Source: Sandaracinomonas limnophila
GTDB taxonomy: Bacteria > Bacteroidota > Bacteroidia > Cytophagales > Spirosomataceae
Direction of reading: 5' to 3'
NCBI RefSeq assembly: GCF_004005965.1
Contig: NZ_SACY01000001.1
Coordinates: forward strand, 372,001-436,000
DNA length: 64,000 nt
Every line of letters starts with the position of its first letter. The first letter of the stretch is position 1. This document shows positions 47,464-57,272 of this stretch, piece by piece. The position numbers and the translations under genes are program-made. Below the pieces are notes generated by a model. It had not been told where the DNA came from, made no database searches, and worked only from the letters and a program-made list of their open reading frames with translations.

Positions 47464-48888
47464 TTAAAGATCGAATGTTTGATTTTTTTCTGGTAAAATC
47501 ACTTGATTAAAACCAAATTCTTCTAATTTATGTTTAAAATCTAACATACTTTGCTCTTCACCGTGACTTAAAAATATATTTTTAAGTTTTTTTGGATTCT
47601 GGTGACGTACAAATTCAATTAAACCTTTTTGATCCGCATGTCCAGAAAAAACATCTATTTTACGAATTTGGGCATTTACACGATACTCTTTCGTTTTAAT
47701 TTGAAGGGTTTTCATTCCTCCCAATAATTCTCTTCCTAGCGTTCCTTCTGCCGCAAAACCAATTAATAAAATAGTACAATAAGAATTTTCAATATTATTG
47801 GCAATGTGTTGCTCAACCCTACCACCAGAAATCATACCAGAAGAACTAATAATGATACATGGTTCACGATAATTCTTAATTGCTTCACTTTCTTTTTCTG
47901 TTTGAAGAAAAACTAAATTGTCAAAATCAAAAAGACTATCGTTTTCCTTAGCAAAGTCTTTTGCCTCTGGATTTAAATAAGATAAATATTTCGAATATAT
48001 TTTAGTTGAACTTCTACCTAATGGACTATCAGTAAATACTCTAATAGATGGCAAATTATGTTCTTCAATCAATTGATTCAAGGTGAATAATACAGCTTGT
48101 GTTCTACCTACAGAAAAAGCAGGAATAATTAATCTTCCAGGTTTATCTACACAAGTTTCACGAATTATTCTACCCAAGGATTCAATAGGAGATTCAATAT
48201 CTTCATGCACACGATTACCATAGGTGGTTTCACAAATTAGATAATCAACCTCTGGAATAGCCACAGGATCAACATGTAATGGATAATCTTTTCTACCAAT
48301 ATCTCCACTAAAACCAATTTTTTTAGTTACTCCTTCCTCCAAAACCTCGAGTACTACATGAGCAGCTCCTAATAAATGTCCGGCAGGATAAAAAGTAATC
48401 CAGACGTTATCAATTATTTGAAATTTTCGATTAAACTGAATGCAAACAAAATTTTTAATTGCATCATCTACATCTTTATTTAAGTATAAATCTCCTTTTT
48501 TAAGAAGATTATCCATTTTCTTTTGTTTTTTTCGGCTATCACCTTGCGCAGCTTTTAATTTGCGAAGGTTTAAACTAGCAGAATCATATAAAAGAATTTC
48601 AGTTAAATCTGCAGTGGGAGATGTACAAAGGATTTGTCCTTCAAAACCTTCTCGATACAACATGGGTATATTTCCAGAATGGTCAATATGTGCATGCGTT
48701 AATATCAATAAATTTATCAACGATGCATCAAAAGGAAAGAATGTCTTTGAAGGTTCTGCTGGTTGTGAATAATCAATTGTACGTTCCATATCGGTCCCAC
48801 AATCAATTAAAATCTTATAATCTTCAAGTTCCAGCATAAACATACTACCGGTAACTTGTCTGGCGGCGCCCAGAAAATGTAATTTCAT
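47464..48888 (-). CDS. Metallo-beta-lactamase / beta-CASP family RNase-like protein
   Basis: The metal site is HAHIDH at residues 65-70 (LTHAHIDHSGNIPML), with further ligands in AGHLLGAAHVVLE and the SGDIGRKDYPL Asp. Beta-CASP motifs (LIIPAFSVGRTQAVLF and the IISSSGMISGGR stretch) and the RNA-specificity motif FSGHADQKGLIEF follow. Members are YsH1/CPSF-like endonucleases acting on RNA. Its 474 residues fit this group. It is separated from the PmoA-like gene by a 7-bp hairpin. Confidence 0.92.
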   Translation of the reverse strand: MKLHFLGAARQVTGSMFMLELEDYKILIDCGTDMERTIDYSQPAEPSKTFFPFDASLINLLILTHAHIDHSGNIPMLYREGFEGQILCTSPTADLTEILLYDSASLNLRKLKAAQGDSRKKQKKMDNLLKKGDLYLNKDVDDAIKNFVCIQFNRKFQIIDNVWITFYPAGHLLGAAHVVLEVLEEGVTKKIGFSGDIGRKDYPLHVDPVAIPEVDYLICETTYGNRVHEDIESPIESLGRIIRETCVDKPGRLIIPAFSVGRTQAVLFTLNQLIEEHNLPSIRVFTDSPLGRSSTKIYSKYLSYLNPEAKDFAKENDSLFDFDNLVFLQTEKESEAIKNYREPCIIISSSGMISGGRVEQHIANNIENSYCTILLIGFAAEGTLGRELLGGMKTLQIKTKEYRVNAQIRKIDVFSGHADQKGLIEFVRHQNPKKLKNIFLSHGEEQSMLDFKHKLEEFGFNQVILPEKNQTFDL

Positions 48889-48900
48889 ATCAAACTAATT

Positions 48901-48918
48901 GGGGGACAAAAGTCCCCC
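48901..48918 (-). terminator. Hairpin after the PmoA-like gene
   Basis: GGGGGAC and GTCCCCC form a 7-bp stem with a four-base loop. The tract behind it on the minus strand is AATTAG with few T residues, so termination would be weak. Confidence 0.55.
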
Positions 48919-48951
48919 TATTTATTCCACAAAAATACAACAAAATTTTAC

Positions 48952-50001
48952 TTATTTTACCTCTTTCGCAAAATCTTCCTGCATTTTATCTAATTCTACT
49001 TTACTTAAATTTTTATCTGCAACAATAGTTCTATATCTAAATGTTAGTGTTTCTCCTTTTTTCAAGGTATAGTTAAGTTCTGATTTCCCATTAGAAAATA
49101 CTTTAACACCTAAAGGATTCACGGCAAACAATCCATAACCTCTTGCATGCCAATAACTTGGATAAGAAACATTTTTCGGATGATCTAAAATAGCTACATT
49201 AATGGTATGGTTGTCCATTTGTCCTTCTAGATTCATCCATTTACCACGAGTTGACCATACAGCTTCTCCTGTTATACCCTCACTACTAATATAATTTCCG
49301 GTAACTCCCGTATTGTCCATTTGGGGAACTTTAGTTTCCACACCATGTGCGTCGGTAAACACATCTGGCTTATTAGAAGGCATTTCTAATTGTCGAGCCA
49401 CACGAATAGCAAACATTCCATCCTTTACATCTTTAAATACAACCTGGTCAGCTGAAGCTGTTAAACTTGTAATCCGATCAATAATTCGAATATCCTTTGA
49501 TCCCGAAAAAGTATAGGTAGTTTTTTCATTTAAAACTGTTGAACCTTTCCCATCATTGTCAATCCAATTTGCAGTTACTTGCAATTCCCCAGAATCTTTA
49601 TTAATCTTTTTTGAGACTACTTTTTCATGAACAATAGTTCCCATTTTGTGATTTTGAAGAGAGGCTACAATGTTATTGGAGTTATTCCAATAATCAAATC
49701 CATTCACATCCTCATAATTTAACCACATTCCCACATGATGTGGGTGGTCTACACGCTCACCTGAACGCGGAGCAACAGGGTATCCCCTAGTAATTGTAGT
49801 TCCTTGAGCAGAAACAATTGGAAATAAAACAGCCTTTTTTAATACTGATTCTCCAGGATAAAAATAACTCGTAAGGAATTTACCTCCTACTAGGATATCA
49901 ATTTTATGTTCAGATGTTTTTTCAACGAAGCTGACTTTTTCTTTTTGAGCAAAAGTTGAAAAAGCAGACAGTATACCGATAGTTAAAATAAGTTTTTTCA
50001 T
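48952..50001 (-). CDS. Secreted DUF6807 (PmoA-like) family protein
   Basis: A signal peptide (LILTIGILSAFSTFAQ) precedes a 330-residue domain with YFYPGESVLKKAVLFPIVSAQG, RVDHPHHVGMWLNYEDVNGFDYW and the histidine-rich GYPVAPRSGERVDHPHH motif typical of this family (often called PmoA). These proteins sit in carbohydrate-use loci of Bacteroidota; the activity is not settled. It is downstream of susC-susD, separated by a strong terminator, so it may have its own start or read-through. Confidence 0.85.
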   Translation of the reverse strand: MKKLILTIGILSAFSTFAQKEKVSFVEKTSEHKIDILVGGKFLTSYFYPGESVLKKAVLFPIVSAQGTTITRGYPVAPRSGERVDHPHHVGMWLNYEDVNGFDYWNNSNNIVASLQNHKMGTIVHEKVVSKKINKDSGELQVTANWIDNDGKGSTVLNEKTTYTFSGSKDIRIIDRITSLTASADQVVFKDVKDGMFAIRVARQLEMPSNKPDVFTDAHGVETKVPQMDNTGVTGNYISSEGITGEAVWSTRGKWMNLEGQMDNHTINVAILDHPKNVSYPSYWHARGYGLFAVNPLGVKVFSNGKSELNYTLKKGETLTFRYRTIVADKNLSKVELDKMQEDFAKEVK

Positions 50002-50021
50002 AATTCAAATTTAGTATAAAA

Positions 50022-50056
50022 GTAAAAAACCGAGGAAATCTCCTCGGTTTTTTTAC
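50022..50056. terminator. Bidirectional terminator between the PmoA-like gene and susD
   Basis: AAAAAACCGAGGA (50024-50036) pairs with TCCTCGGTTTTTT (50041-50053) over the loop AATC, a 13-bp stem with T runs on both sides. For the minus-strand susD gene it is a strong terminator. Confidence 0.9.
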
Positions 50057-50076
50057 TAAATAAAAGAAATCAAATT

Positions 50077-51744
50077 TTAATAACCTGTATTTTGTGGAAA
50101 ACCACCATTTTCAGATAAGTCAACTTGCTTTTGAGGAATTGGACGAACATAATGTTTATCAGTAATTCCTACTGCAGCATCTGTATTATTGGCTTTAACA
50201 CGCTCGATTAAATTTCCCCATCTTTTTAGGTCCATCCAACGAGTTTGCTCTCCAGCTAATTCACGAGCTCTTTCTTCCATGATCAAATTCATATCAACAG
50301 AAGTAACCTTCATTGCTTCAGCCTTTCCAGCAGCAGCTGCACGAACACGAACCATGTTAATGGCAGCAACTGCCTCATCTTGCTTACCTAACTTAAATTG
50401 AGCTTCAGCCAACATTAAATAGGTATCAGCTAAACGATGAACGAAATAATCACGACTACCATTTTCATACGTCATATCTGGACGAAGTGGATCAAAGAAT
50501 TTCTTCAAAGTTGGGAACAATGCATAGTTGTAAAGAGATGGCACCAATACTTGGTACGGTTTCTTTGCTCTTTGCTCTTTAGTCCACTCAACACCTGGAA
50601 TATAGATAGTTGTATCTCCGGCCTTGTAAGTTACAGAAGCTTTTGAATTATCGAATGTGGTGTTGTAAGTACCAGGTTTGTTAGACAACCAAGTATCCTT
50701 AAACGTTTTGTTGTAACGAGTATCATTTACTCTATCCGCAAAAACTGTGTTTAATAAATATGGAGTTGGTTTCAAACGCTTAAATGGACGACCATTCGCC
50801 ACATCTCTTTGCATACCTGGTTGAACGTCATATTGCATACCGAAGTATAAGTGTAACTTATTTCCTTGGTTATCCACAAAACCATTAGTCAATGGATCTG
50901 AAGTATATTGTACTGAGAAAATAACCTCATCATTAATTTGATTCGCTTGGTCAAAAACTGAAGCAAAATCAGTTAATAATTTGAAACCATAGTTATTGAT
51001 TACGTTATTACATAATGTAGCTGCATTTGCATAATCAGTTGCCTCAGCAAATTTAGAAGAAGCACGAGTTAAATAAACTTTTGCTAATAAATTTTCTGCT
51101 GCTGCCTTCGTTGCACGACCGAAGTCTGAAGATGCCTTCTTGTTTTCCAATGCTGGAATTGCTTCTAACAAATCTTTTACAATTTGTGCATATACATCCT
51201 TTTCAGGTGTACGTGTAGCAGTTTTAGTTGGACCCGTAGTTTCCTTTAAACGTAAATCTAATGGGCCAAACTGTTGAACTAAAATGAAATAATAATGAGC
51301 TCTCAAATATTTCATTTCACCTACTCGCTGAGCTTTAACTGCATCAGTAATTCCTGTAACAGTTGGTGCACGATCAATTACAGCATTAATTGTATTAATA
51401 CCTTTGTACGTGTCATCCCATAGTTGTGCCAAAATATCAACTGATGATGTTAATTGGGAATCATAAAAATGGAAGCCCTTGTATGAACCGTCAGCACCAG
51501 CACTATAAATATCGGTACCATATTCAGACATAGTTAAACCACGTTCAGTTGCATAAAAAGAACGCAAGGGAGTGTATGCCGCATTAGTTGCAGCAATAAA
51601 ACCTGGAGTTGTAGCGATATAATCATTACTGATATTTGAAACTACGGTCTCCTTTAGCATATCACTACACGAAGAGGTTCCCAACATAATAGCTGAGGCC
51701 ATTCCTAGTGCTTTTAGTGTATTTTTCATATATAAACTTTTCAT
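50077..51744 (-). CDS. SusD/RagB family nutrient-binding outer membrane lipoprotein
   Basis: SusD-type proteins form the lid of the SusC channel and bind glycans on the cell surface. The signal peptide ends with lipobox TSSC (Cys26, counted from the longer start), then four TPR-like helices (AEAQFKLGKQDEAVAAINMVRVRAA) and the C-terminal SusD signature RARELAGEQTRWMDLKRWG, with FPQNTGY at the end. Its 555 residues are usual. A shorter start at 51729 is possible. It lies 11 bases after susC, the standard order. Confidence 0.94.
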   Translation of the reverse strand: MKSLYMKNTLKALGMASAIMLGTSSCSDMLKETVVSNISNDYIATTPGFIAATNAAYTPLRSFYATERGLTMSEYGTDIYSAGADGSYKGFHFYDSQLTSSVDILAQLWDDTYKGINTINAVIDRAPTVTGITDAVKAQRVGEMKYLRAHYYFILVQQFGPLDLRLKETTGPTKTATRTPEKDVYAQIVKDLLEAIPALENKKASSDFGRATKAAAENLLAKVYLTRASSKFAEATDYANAATLCNNVINNYGFKLLTDFASVFDQANQINDEVIFSVQYTSDPLTNGFVDNQGNKLHLYFGMQYDVQPGMQRDVANGRPFKRLKPTPYLLNTVFADRVNDTRYNKTFKDTWLSNKPGTYNTTFDNSKASVTYKAGDTTIYIPGVEWTKEQRAKKPYQVLVPSLYNYALFPTLKKFFDPLRPDMTYENGSRDYFVHRLADTYLMLAEAQFKLGKQDEAVAAINMVRVRAAAAGKAEAMKVTSVDMNLIMEERARELAGEQTRWMDLKRWGNLIERVKANNTDAAVGITDKHYVRPIPQKQVDLSENGGFPQNTGY

Positions 51745-51755
51745 TATTCGTCGAA

Positions 51756-54700
51756 TTAAAATTTAATATTTAAACCGAAAGTGCTAACACTTGTTGCAGG
51801 AGTAACGTTGTTTTCTACGTTACCATTAGAAGTTTCTGGATCTACACCATTATCTTTGCTACGATATTTCGAGAAGATAAATGGTTGCTGAATACTCGCA
51901 TACACACGCAAAGAAGATAATCCTAACTTATTAGCAACTTTAGCTGGGAAAGTGTAGCCTAAGTTAATATTACGAACCTTGATAAATGAACCATCAAAAT
52001 AAGAGATAGCTGTATTATAAGCAGGAAACTCTTGGTTAAAGTTCGGACGAGGATAATATGCATTCGGATTATTTGGAGTCCAATAATCAACCTTAATTTG
52101 GTTATAACGACCTTGTAGGTAGTTAGAATTTTGGTGGAATTTAGACATAATCATTTGTCCTTGACGAGTAAAGATAAAGAATGACAAATCGAAACCTTTG
52201 AAAGAGAAACGGTTTGTGATACCACCTGTCCAAGCCGGAACGTCAGAACCTAATAACACACGATCATCAGCAGTAATTTTACCGTCACCATTTGAATCAG
52301 CAACCTTAATTTGACCTACTGTAAAGCCCATTGCAACAGCCTGTGCTTTTTCAGCTTCTTGCCAAATACCTGCATATTTATAATCATAATATGAGTTCAA
52401 TGGTTGACCGATAAACCAACGGTTACCTACGTCATCTTTTGCACCATTATATAATGATAAAATAGCTTCCGTATTCTTGTAGAATGTAAAATCTGTTGAC
52501 CACTTAAATCCATTTGCTGCATCAACGTTTACAGTTGATAAGGAAATTTCAATACCACGGTTTCTAGTCTCTCCTACGTTACGTGTTACTGCAGCAAAAC
52601 CAGTTGAAGTTGGTAATTGGTCAGACAATAACAAGTCCGTTGTATTTGTTTGGTAATATTCTAAGGATCCAGAAACACGACCTCTTAAAATAGAGAAGTC
52701 AGCACCGATGTTTTGAGAAGTTGAAGTTTCCCACTTCAAATCAGCATTACCAATTGTATTTGGACGATATCCGTATGCAGCTGTGTTATTCCAAGCATAA
52801 GAAGTTCTACTTTCCAAACCTTGAGTTTGGTAAGGAGATAAACCTTGGTTACCTACTGATGCGTAAGAAGCACGAAGTTTTAATTCATCTAACCAAGTTA
52901 AATCCTTCATGAAATCTTCTTGATGTAAATTCCAACCTAAAGCTACACCTGGGAAATTACCCCATTTAGAGTTCTCACCGAAACGAGAAGAACCGTCACG
53001 ACGCATGGTTGCAGTCAATAAGTACTTTCCTTTGTAATCGTAATTCACACGAGCCATGTAAGAAGCAATCGTCCACTGAATTAAGTTTGAACCTACTCCT
53101 TGGATTGAAGAAGCATTTGCTAAATTGTAGAAAGCTTGAGTTTCTACCGGAACACCCATTACAGATTGAGTATATTGCTCAAAATTATCACGTTGCATAG
53201 ATTGTAACAAAGTCACACCTAAGTTGTGATTCTTCCATTGCTTGTTATACGTCAAGATATTTTCTAAAGTATAGTTAAATCCAAAACGGTTGTCAGTAGT
53301 AGCAGTTGGGTTACCACCTTTGATATCATTTGTTAATGCACCATTGAAACGACCATTTCTAGAAATAGTAAAGTCAGGACCAAAGTTTACACGATATTTT
53401 AAACCTTCAGCAATTTGGTATTCAGCATAAATACTATTGAAAATACGATATTTCTTAGTCTCATCAATTTTAGCTCCAGGAACTACCTCATTTAATGGGT
53501 TAGTCAATAAAGCATCATCAGTTTGTTGGAAAATTAAGTTTCCAGCATCATCATACGCACGAGCTAATGGATTTTGAGAAGATAAATAACCATAAGGGTT
53601 TAAGTTCGCACCATTTGTTAATGAATACATTCCGTAAGAAGAAATACCAACTTTCAAACGCTTATTCACTTGATGATCAACATTTACACGTACTGAATAA
53701 CGAGTAAAGTCTAATCCAGCAATAATTCCTTGGTCTGAAAAATAACCCGCATTAATTGAGAACTGAGTTTTTTCATTTCCACCCTGCACACCTAAAGCAT
53801 GATTTTGTTGGAAACCTTTTCTAACCATTAAATCTTGGTAATCAGTCGTTCTATTTTTAGAAATACCATCCAATTCAATTGCAGTAAATAATTTTGAATC
53901 TGCATAAGCATCAATAACACCAGTTGGAACGATATTTCCATTAGCATCCTTATAAGTACCGATTGTACGACGCGATTCACGCTTCATCTCAGCATATTCA
54001 GCACCATTGAATAATTGAATCTTATCTAAAGATTGAGTTGAACCCGCATACGTGTCGTAAGAAATAGTTGTTTTACCATCCTTAGCACCTCTTTTTGTGG
54101 TAATCAAAACAACACCATTAGCACCACGAGCACCATAAATTGCAGTAGCAGTTGCATCTTTAAGGATTTCCATTGAAGCTACATCATTTGGATTCATATC
54201 TTCGTAACCACCTGAAAGAGGTATACCATCCACTACATATAATGGATCATTACCCGCATTAAATGAACGACGACCACGAATCAAAACTTTTGGCACAGTA
54301 CCAGGCTTAGAACCTGACTGAGCAACGTCAACACCCGCTACCCTACCTTGCATCGCTTGTCCAAGGTTCGTAATTGGCATTTCTGTAATTTGTTTTGATG
54401 TTACAGATGAAATAGCACCTGTTGTTTGACTTTTCTTTTGTGTACCGTAACCTACAACTACTACCTCCGAAAGGGCTTTATTGTCGACACTTAAAGAAAC
54501 ATTGATCTGAGATTTGTTTCCAACAGATACATCTTGGTTATTGAAACCAACTGATGAAAAGATCAAAACATTAGATCCTGAAACAGAAATTTTAAAGTTT
54601 CCATTCGCATCGGTAGTAGTACCCTTACTAGTACCTTTAATTGAAACGCTGGCACCTGGGATACCTGATCCATCTTCTGAAGATGAAACTTTACCAGAAA

Positions 54701-54785
54701 CCATTCGATCCTGTGCAAATACCTGCACTCCAATTAGTAACATAATGAAACTAAACAGGACCTTAGAAAGTAATTGTTTTCTCAT
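51756..54785 (-). CDS. SusC/RagA family TonB-linked outer membrane protein
   Basis: This 1009-residue TonB-dependent receptor forms the outer-membrane channel for glycans. After a signal peptide (FSFIMLLIGVQVFAQ), a carboxypeptidase-regulatory-like domain at about residues 28-108 contains GTSKGTTTDANGNFKISV, followed by VVVVGYGTQKKSQTTGAIS and the plug domain with GRVAGVDVAQSG and GANGVVLITTKRG. The C-terminal barrel ends in GLNIKF. The SusD gene is downstream. No starch-specific name is warranted; the substrate is unknown. Confidence 0.96.
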   Translation of the reverse strand: MRKQLLSKVLFSFIMLLIGVQVFAQDRMVSGKVSSSEDGSGIPGASVSIKGTSKGTTTDANGNFKISVSGSNVLIFSSVGFNNQDVSVGNKSQINVSLSVDNKALSEVVVVGYGTQKKSQTTGAISSVTSKQITEMPITNLGQAMQGRVAGVDVAQSGSKPGTVPKVLIRGRRSFNAGNDPLYVVDGIPLSGGYEDMNPNDVASMEILKDATATAIYGARGANGVVLITTKRGAKDGKTTISYDTYAGSTQSLDKIQLFNGAEYAEMKRESRRTIGTYKDANGNIVPTGVIDAYADSKLFTAIELDGISKNRTTDYQDLMVRKGFQQNHALGVQGGNEKTQFSINAGYFSDQGIIAGLDFTRYSVRVNVDHQVNKRLKVGISSYGMYSLTNGANLNPYGYLSSQNPLARAYDDAGNLIFQQTDDALLTNPLNEVVPGAKIDETKKYRIFNSIYAEYQIAEGLKYRVNFGPDFTISRNGRFNGALTNDIKGGNPTATTDNRFGFNYTLENILTYNKQWKNHNLGVTLLQSMQRDNFEQYTQSVMGVPVETQAFYNLANASSIQGVGSNLIQWTIASYMARVNYDYKGKYLLTATMRRDGSSRFGENSKWGNFPGVALGWNLHQEDFMKDLTWLDELKLRASYASVGNQGLSPYQTQGLESRTSYAWNNTAAYGYRPNTIGNADLKWETSTSQNIGADFSILRGRVSGSLEYYQTNTTDLLLSDQLPTSTGFAAVTRNVGETRNRGIEISLSTVNVDAANGFKWSTDFTFYKNTEAILSLYNGAKDDVGNRWFIGQPLNSYYDYKYAGIWQEAEKAQAVAMGFTVGQIKVADSNGDGKITADDRVLLGSDVPAWTGGITNRFSFKGFDLSFFIFTRQGQMIMSKFHQNSNYLQGRYNQIKVDYWTPNNPNAYYPRPNFNQEFPAYNTAISYFDGSFIKVRNINLGYTFPAKVANKLGLSSLRVYASIQQPFIFSKYRSKDNGVDPETSNGNVENNVTPATSVSTFGLNIKF

Positions 54786-54795
54786 AGGTAAAAAA

Positions 54796-54993
54796 TTAGT
54801 TAAAAGATTGCAAAGTTTGATTTATTCTAAGCCAGAGTCTTGCTACCTCCTCTATACTTAGCTGTTCGGTGCTACTATTTTTAAGATTATTATCTGAACA
54901 GTAAGATAAATCATCTTTTTTTTCATTAATGATGTTTGACAAGGGACTTTCAATTCCTTTATTATTTTGAATATTTCCCTTGTTATTTTTCAT
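54796..54993 (-). CDS. Small hypothetical protein between sigma factor and susC
   Basis: This 65-residue reading frame begins MKNNKGNIQNNKGIESP and is rich in Asn and Ser; the C-terminal SIEEVARLWLRINQTLQSF is amphipathic. Its stop lies 10 bases before the susC start, so it is well placed to be the first gene of the susCD unit. It has no signal peptide. An anti-sigma role is imaginable from position but not shown. Confidence 0.45.
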   Translation of the reverse strand: MKNNKGNIQNNKGIESPLSNIINEKKDDLSYCSDNNLKNSSTEQLSIEEVARLWLRINQTLQSFN

Positions 54994-55068
54994 TGCATTA
55001 TAGAAACTACCCTATAAAGCAGTACAAAAATACTTTTTACTCAAAAAAATATAAATAAAATACCACAA

Positions 55069-55635
55069 TCAATAGGCAAAGTCTGAACCAAGATTAGTTT
55101 TCAAACTTTTTAATGCCCCAAATATCAGATTGTAAACTGATTGAGGGTTGATTTGCATTTTGGTAGATATTTGATCAGTATCTAAATTATGGAAGTATTT
55201 TAAAGAAATTGCTTCCCTTTGTCTTTTACTTAATTTACATAAACTGTTTTCTAACAAACGATTATTAATTTTTTCACTTTCAACTTCAATCATTTTACTT
55301 TCAGCACTTTGAAAAAATTCAGTTTGATGAATAACGTAATTAAAATCATTTGAGGCCATTTTCATAGATCCTTCTAAATGACGCACTAATTTTCTTTTGA
55401 TAGAAGCCATTAAATAAAATTTAACAGAAGTAGTTGGACCTAGGTTTTGATGATTTTTCCATAATTCAACAAATAAATCATGCAAACAATCTTTGATCAA
55501 TTCTTTATCAGCTGTCATACTTAAACAATACGAATACAATTGCTGTACAAAATATTGATATAACTCGCCAAAAGCTTGTTGATCCCCTCCTCTTAAAGAA
55601 TCCCAAAGTTTTACTTCATCAATTGCCTTTTTCAT
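55069..55635 (-). CDS. ECF-type RNA polymerase sigma factor
   Basis: The 188-residue protein has sigma-70 region 2 (residues 18-90: QAFGELYQYFVQQLYSYCLSM and LIKDCLHDLFVELW) and region 4 (about 125-180, LSKRQREAISLKYFHNLDTDQISTKM and the helix-turn-helix QSVYNLI). This is the Bacteroidota RpoE-like group associated with TonB receptors. The FecR-type anti-sigma gene that usually follows is missing; the small gene at 54796 and susC come next. It probably drives transcription of the susCD locus. Confidence 0.92.
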   Translation of the reverse strand: MKKAIDEVKLWDSLRGGDQQAFGELYQYFVQQLYSYCLSMTADKELIKDCLHDLFVELWKNHQNLGPTTSVKFYLMASIKRKLVRHLEGSMKMASNDFNYVIHQTEFFQSAESKMIEVESEKINNRLLENSLCKLSKRQREAISLKYFHNLDTDQISTKMQINPQSVYNLIFGALKSLKTNLGSDFAY

Positions 55636-55738
55636 TTGAAAACTTGTAATATTTTTATTTCAACAGATCTCTGTGATGTATTAACCTGTGTAATATAAGG
55701 ATCACTTTTATAAAAAAACAAAGAAAAACTATAAATTA

Positions 55739-55768
55739 TTTCCGTAAACGTTTACGGAAACGTTTACA
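55739..55768. promoter_or_regulatory. Tandem LacI-type operator sites with 22-bp palindrome
   Basis: TTTCCGTAAACGTTTACGGAAA (55739-55760) is a perfect 22-bp palindrome. A second overlapping site, GGAAACGTTTAC (55756-55767), repeats the core 12 bases further. A third core, AAACGTTT, is at 55800-55807, 42 bases from the second. AAACGTTT with flanking GTA and TAC is the type bound by LacI/GalR family regulators. The sites lie between the divergent sigma factor and the APC permease, about 105 bases from each start, so either or both may be controlled. Confidence 0.75.
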
Positions 55769-55874
55769 ATCTAAAGTTTTTTCAAAACCCTAAAAAAATA
55801 AACGTTTTTGAACATTTTTTTGGAAAAATTGAAATAAAAAAGGAGCTTTAAAGAATTGAATTATTAGAAGATTT

Positions 55875-57272
55875 ATGAATATTAAAAAGTTAAATACTTT
55901 AGATGCCAGTATGTTGGTAATGGGATCAATGATTGGATCAGGCATCTTTTTAGTAAGCTCTGATATTGCTCGTTCATTAGGTTCAACTTCCCTATTATTA
56001 GCAACTTGGATTTTATCCGCTTTTCTTACAATTACAGGTGCATATGCCTATAGCAAGCTTTCAACTGAATTTCCTAAAACGGGTGGACAGTATATCTATT
56101 TAAAGGAAGCATATTCTCCATTAATGGGATTTCTTTTTGGTTGGTCTACTTTTTTAGTGATTCAAACAGGTACAATCGCTGCCGTTGCTGTGGCTTTTGC
56201 AAAATATACAGGATATTTATTCCCTGAATTGATTAATACAAGTTCCATTGCCGGAACATTTATAAATACTCAAACTTTACTAGCAGTTTTTTCAATTATA
56301 ATATTAACCTTGATTAATTTGAGAGGAGTAACGATGGCATCATTGGTACAAAACCTTTTTACATTTACCAAAATTGCATCACTTATATTTTTACTGGGAT
56401 TAGGAATTTATATTGGCTTTCAAAATAATTGGATTAATCTTGAAAATATTTGGCAAACACCTAAGTCTTTTATTCCTACTACTAACAATTTCACCAATAT
56501 AGGTGGATTAACTACTCTTTCTGTTTTTGGAGCTGCAATGATTGGTCCTTTATTTAGTTCATCAGCTTGGAATAATTTAACCTTTGCATCTCAAGATTTT
56601 GAAAATCCTAAAACGACCGTAGCAAGAGGCCTAGTTTATGGGACCGTTTTGGTTTGTTTAATCTACTTTCTGACAAATATTGCCTATCTGGGTATTTTAC
56701 CATTTGAGGGAAATCCAAATGGTACTGATGCCCTTTCAAAAGGAATAATGTTTGCTGAACAAGACCGAATTGGTTCAGCTGCTTTAGAAGTGGCACTGGG
56801 ACCCATTGGTGCTGTGGTAATGGCTGTTATGATTATGATTTCAACCTTTGGTTGCAATAATGGCATAATATTATCTGGAGGCCGTTTATTTGAAGCAATG
56901 TCAATTGACAAGTTATTCTTTAAAAATGCAGCTATTCAAAACAAAAATGGAGTACCCAAATACTCTTTGGTAATTCAATGCATTTGGGCATGCCTTTTAT
57001 GCTTTTCCGGAAGTTACAATGACCTACTTGATTTTACAGTCTTTGCTATTCTTATTTTTTATTTTTTAACTGTATTAATTTTATTCAATCAAAAAATTTA
57101 CCAAAACAAATTAAATCTAAATCAAAAATTATTATTTGCTTGTTATTTAACAATTTTGGTTGCAATTGCAGGAAATTTATTACTTGCAAAGACTTTTACA
57201 TCAAGTATAGGACTGATAATTGTCCTTTCTGGAATTCCAGTCTATTATATATTTAAAAGAAGTCTTAATTAA
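55875..57272 (+). CDS. APC family amino acid permease
   Basis: The 465-residue protein has about twelve transmembrane helices of the APC superfamily. The N-terminal SMLVMGSMIGSGIFLVSSDIAR contains the unwound substrate-binding GSGIF segment, and FPKTGGQYIYLKEAYSPLMGFLFGW matches the helix 3 region. The substrate, probably an amino acid or polyamine, is not determined. It lies downstream of the LacI-type sites. The 3' end overlaps the convergent esterase by four bases. Confidence 0.92.
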   Translation: MNIKKLNTLDASMLVMGSMIGSGIFLVSSDIARSLGSTSLLLATWILSAFLTITGAYAYSKLSTEFPKTGGQYIYLKEAYSPLMGFLFGWSTFLVIQTGTIAAVAVAFAKYTGYLFPELINTSSIAGTFINTQTLLAVFSIIILTLINLRGVTMASLVQNLFTFTKIASLIFLLGLGIYIGFQNNWINLENIWQTPKSFIPTTNNFTNIGGLTTLSVFGAAMIGPLFSSSAWNNLTFASQDFENPKTTVARGLVYGTVLVCLIYFLTNIAYLGILPFEGNPNGTDALSKGIMFAEQDRIGSAALEVALGPIGAVVMAVMIMISTFGCNNGIILSGGRLFEAMSIDKLFFKNAAIQNKNGVPKYSLVIQCIWACLLCFSGSYNDLLDFTVFAILIFYFLTVLILFNQKIYQNKLNLNQKLLFACYLTILVAIAGNLLLAKTFTSSIGLIIVLSGIPVYYIFKRSLN

